From an uncultured Clostridia bacterium (GTDB lineage: Bacteria > Bacillota > Clostridia > TANB77 > CAG-508), in NCBI GenBank assembly GCA_934162615.1, contig CAKPJK010000034.1, forward strand, positions 1 to 13,395: a DNA stretch of 13,395 nt, written 5' to 3'. Position 1 is the first letter of the stretch, and every line of letters begins with the position of its first letter. The translations under genes and the position numbers were made by a program. Below the pieces are notes generated by a model. It searched no databases. It saw only the letters and a program-made list of their open reading frames with translations, and was not told where the DNA came from. This document shows, in pieces, positions 11,183 to 13,395 of the stretch.

Positions 11183-13395
11183 GTTATTTTATTAACTTTA
11201 CCTTTAATTAATTTACCATCCAAAATTTCTTCAGCCAATTTATCTTCAACTAAATTTTGAATAGTTCTTCTTAAAGGTCTTGCACCAAAGTTCTTATCAA
11301 TACCTTCTTTTGCAATCATTTCCTTTACATCAGGTTCAAATTTGACATCATATTTTTGTTCTTTTAATCTATTTACAACTTCTTTAAGCATGATATCTAT
11401 AATTTGATTAATGTCATTGTCATTTAATTTATGGAATACAATTATTTCATCAATACGGTTTATGAACTCAGGTCTTAGTTCTTTTTTCAACTCTGCCATA
11501 ACTTCTTTTTTAATATCGTCATATTCTTTCTTAGAATCTACTTCTCCTTCTTTATTTGCAAAGCCTAATTGTTTTCTATCTGTAATTAGTCTAGCCCCTA
11601 AGTTTGAAGTCATAATTATAACTGTATTTTTGAAGTTAACTGTTCTTCCTTGGCTATCAGTTAATCTACCGTCTTCAAGAATTTGAAGTAACATATTCAT
11701 AACATCTGGATGTGCCTTTTCAATCTCGTCAAATAAAACTACTGAATATGGTTTTCTTCTTATTTTTTCAGTTAATTGACCACCATCGTCAAAACCAACA
11801 TATCCTGGAGGTGCTCCTATTAATTTTGATACAGAATGTGGTTCCATAAATTCTGACATATCTAGTCTTATCATTGCATTTTCGTTCCCAAATAAGACTT
11901 CTGCTAATGCTTTTGAAAGTTCTGTTTTACCAACACCTGTTGGTCCTAAGAATAAGAATGAACCTATTGGTCTGTTTGGGTCTTTTAAACCAACTCTTCC
12001 TCTTCTTATTGCTTTTGAAACCGCTTCTACTGCTTCATTTTGGCCAATTACTCTTTTATGCAATTCTTTTTCAAGATTTTTTAATTTTTCGTTTTCATCC
12101 TCTGTTATTTTTTTAGCGGGAATACCTGTCCAATTTGCAATAACTTCAGCGATATTTTCTTCAGTTATAGTTACAATTGATTTAGTATTTTTGCTTTTCC
12201 ACTTACTTTGTTCTTTTTCAAATTTGTCTCTTAAAGCCTTTTCTGTATCCCTTAATTCTGCCGCTTTTTCAAATTTTTGATTTAATACTGCTTCTTCTTT
12301 TTCATTTTTTGTTTTTTCAATTTCTTCTTGTAATTCTTTTAAACTATCAGGCTCTGTATATGTTCTTAATCTAGCCTTTGAAGACGCCTCATCAATTAAG
12401 TCAATTGCTTTATCTGGCAAAAATCTATCATTTACATATCTTATAGACAATTTAACTGCCGCTTCAATTGCTTCATCTGTTATTTTTACATTATGGTGTG
12501 CTTCATATTTATCCCTAATTCCTTTTAGAATTTGAATTGTATCTTTTTCAGATGGTTCATTTACAGTAACTGGACTAAATCTTCTTTCAAGGGCGGCATC
12601 CTTTTCGATAAATTTTCTATATTCATTTAAAGTTGTTGCACCAACTAATTGGATTTCACCTCTTGCAAGTAAAGGTTTTAAAATATTAGCTGCATCAATT
12701 GCTCCTTCTGCTGCACCAGCACCAACTATTGTATGAATTTCGTCTATGAAAAGAATTACATCACCGGCTTTTTTTACTTCATTTAAAGCTTTTTTAATTC
12801 TCTCTTCAAAATCGCCTCTATATTTTGCACCTGCAACCATTCCAGAGATATCAAGTGTTACAACTCTTTTATCTTTCAAAATTTCTGGAACATCTCCAGC
12901 TGCTATTTTTTGAGCCAATCCCTCAACTGCTGCTGTTTTACCAACACCAGGTTCACCTATCAAGCATGGATTATTTTTAGTTCTTCTTGATAAAATTTCA
13001 ATTACTCTTTCAATTTCTTGTTTTCTTCCTATTACAGGGTCCAACTTTCCCTCTTCTGCTTTTTTCGTTAAATCTTGTCCAAATTGATTTAATGTTGGTG
13101 TTTGATTATAACTTACTCTTCTTTTTCCTCTATTTGAATTGTTTGAACTGTCATCACTTGAATTATAATCTTCACCTTCGTTTATTACTTTTACAATTTC
13201 ATTGTAAAGTTTTGGAATATTTACATTTAAGTCTAACAAGATTTTTGCTGCCACACAGTCACCTTCTCTTAATATTCCTATTAAAAGATGTTCTGTTCCT
13301 ATAAAGTTGTATCCTAGTTTTCTTGCTTCTATAAATGCAGACTCTACTACTCTTTTTGTTCTTGGTGTAAAGTCTACTATATTTTCAATTGGCTC
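11158..13395 (-). CDS. clpC: ATP-dependent Clp protease ATPase subunit ClpC (5' end missing)
   Basis: This Hsp100 AAA+ unfoldase feeds substrates to ClpP and controls stress responses. The frame is open to the window edge. The first 48 visible residues (EPIENIVDFTPRTKRVVES..., GTEHLLIGILREGD) belong to the Clp N-domain, so the GTG at 13254 is internal, not a start. Of the 745 visible residues (counting from the edge), AAA1 has Walker A GEPGVGKT (147-154) and Walker B VILFIDEIHT (~213-222). A UVR motif lies at ~353-387 (LQEEIEKTKNEKEEAVLNQK continuing to AAELRDTE), which distinguishes ClpC from ClpB and ClpA. AAA2 has GPTGVGKTE (484-492) and VVLFDEIEKAHPD (552-564). The ClpP-docking loop appears as LGF (~610-612). 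About 70-75 N-terminal residues are missing. ctsR, mcsA and mcsB, the usual partners, would lie upstream outside the window. Confidence 0.97.
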   Translation of the reverse strand, partial: EPIENIVDFTPRTKRVVESAFIEARKLGYNFIGTEHLLIGILREGDCVAAKILLDLNVNIPKLYNEIVKVINEGEDYNSSDDSSNNSNRGKRRVSYNQTPTLNQFGQDLTKKAEEGKLDPVIGRKQEIERVIEILSRRTKNNPCLIGEPGVGKTAAVEGLAQKIAAGDVPEILKDKRVVTLDISGMVAGAKYRGDFEERIKKALNEVKKAGDVILFIDEIHTIVGAGAAEGAIDAANILKPLLARGEIQLVGATTLNEYRKFIEKDAALERRFSPVTVNEPSEKDTIQILKGIRDKYEAHHNVKITDEAIEAAVKLSIRYVNDRFLPDKAIDLIDEASSKARLRTYTEPDSLKELQEEIEKTKNEKEEAVLNQKFEKAAELRDTEKALRDKFEKEQSKWKSKNTKSIVTITEENIAEVIANWTGIPAKKITEDENEKLKNLEKELHKRVIGQNEAVEAVSKAIRRGRVGLKDPNRPIGSFLFLGPTGVGKTELSKALAEVLFGNENAMIRLDMSEFMEPHSVSKLIGAPPGYVGFDDGGQLTEKIRRKPYSVVLFDEIEKAHPDVMNMLLQILEDGRLTDSQGRTVNFKNTVIIMTSNLGARLITDRKQLGFANKEGEVDSKKEYDDIKKEVMAELKKELRPEFINRIDEIIVFHKLNDNDINQIIDIMLKEVVNRLKEQKYDVKFEPDVKEMIAKEGIDKNFGARPLRRTIQNLVEDKLAEEILDGKLIKGKVNKITKRQLGQS

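Noticed and set aside
13252..13254. GTG at 13254 as the start of ClpC
   Set aside because: The frame continues upstream with clear Clp N-domain sequence (FTPRTKRVVES, GTEHLLIGILREG) to the window edge, so the gene is cut by the edge.
1..13395. tRNA or rRNA genes, CRISPR arrays, and a reverse transcriptase or template repeat for the putative variable region
   Set aside because: I found no tRNA-like cloverleaf, no regularly spaced direct repeats, no RT motif in any reading frame I followed, and no second copy of the 8181-8291 sequence in the window.

Overview
The window is AT-rich, with A/T-ending codons, strong AAGGAGG-type ribosome binding sites and a glycolytic pgk-tpiA-gpmI cluster. It also has ClpC with a UVR motif and pilin-like surface proteins with a 'KGITLVALVITII' leader. 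This points to a low-GC, probably uncultured, gut-type member of the Clostridia (Bacillota). The genus cannot be named from this sequence alone. All genes but one lie on the minus strand, so they are read from high to low coordinates.

Layout. (1) 1-105: the 5' end of a NifU-like Fe-S scaffold family gene, cut by the window edge. (2) 237-4624: a co-directional cluster pgk > tpiA > gpmI > yezG-like immunity/antitoxin gene. It encodes three consecutive lower-glycolysis enzymes followed by a gene whose start signal overlaps the gpmI stop. Copies of a 'TTTCGGGATT' hairpin repeat sit between genes. (3) 4765-5903: an Rpn/PD-(D/E)XK nuclease ('transposase_31') gene with a consensus sigma-A promoter and its own terminator. 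(4) About 5900-7545: a mobile-element graveyard. A decayed IS481-like element with terminal inverted repeats interrupts the N-terminal part of a broken tyrosine recombinase. (5) 7557-10022: a two-gene operon. It encodes a large pilin-like, fibronectin-domain surface protein and a small membrane-anchored protein interrupted by a stop codon. (6) 10023-10379: a divergent control region, with the only plus-strand gene, an XRE repressor, at 10380-10703. (7) 10759-11022: a small unknown protein. (8) 11158-13395: ClpC, missing its N-terminus at the window edge.

The most interesting signal is in the 3' end of the pilin-like gene. About 110-140 bases encoding residues ~580-614 are about 53% GC, in a gene that is about 25% GC next door. 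They are packed with NNC codons (ATC ACC AAC AAC TAC, GAC, GGC, TAC AAC TAC CGC) inside a C-type-lectin/FISUMP-like 'YYWLGS...VW.V.S.G...GVRPVVSL' fold. This is what adenine-directed mutagenesis of AAC codons would leave. I propose it is the variable region of a diversity-generating retroelement whose template and reverse transcriptase lie outside this window. The XRE regulator probably controls this gene: a palindrome covers the -35 box of a good pilin promoter, and a related sequence lies closer to the regulator gene.
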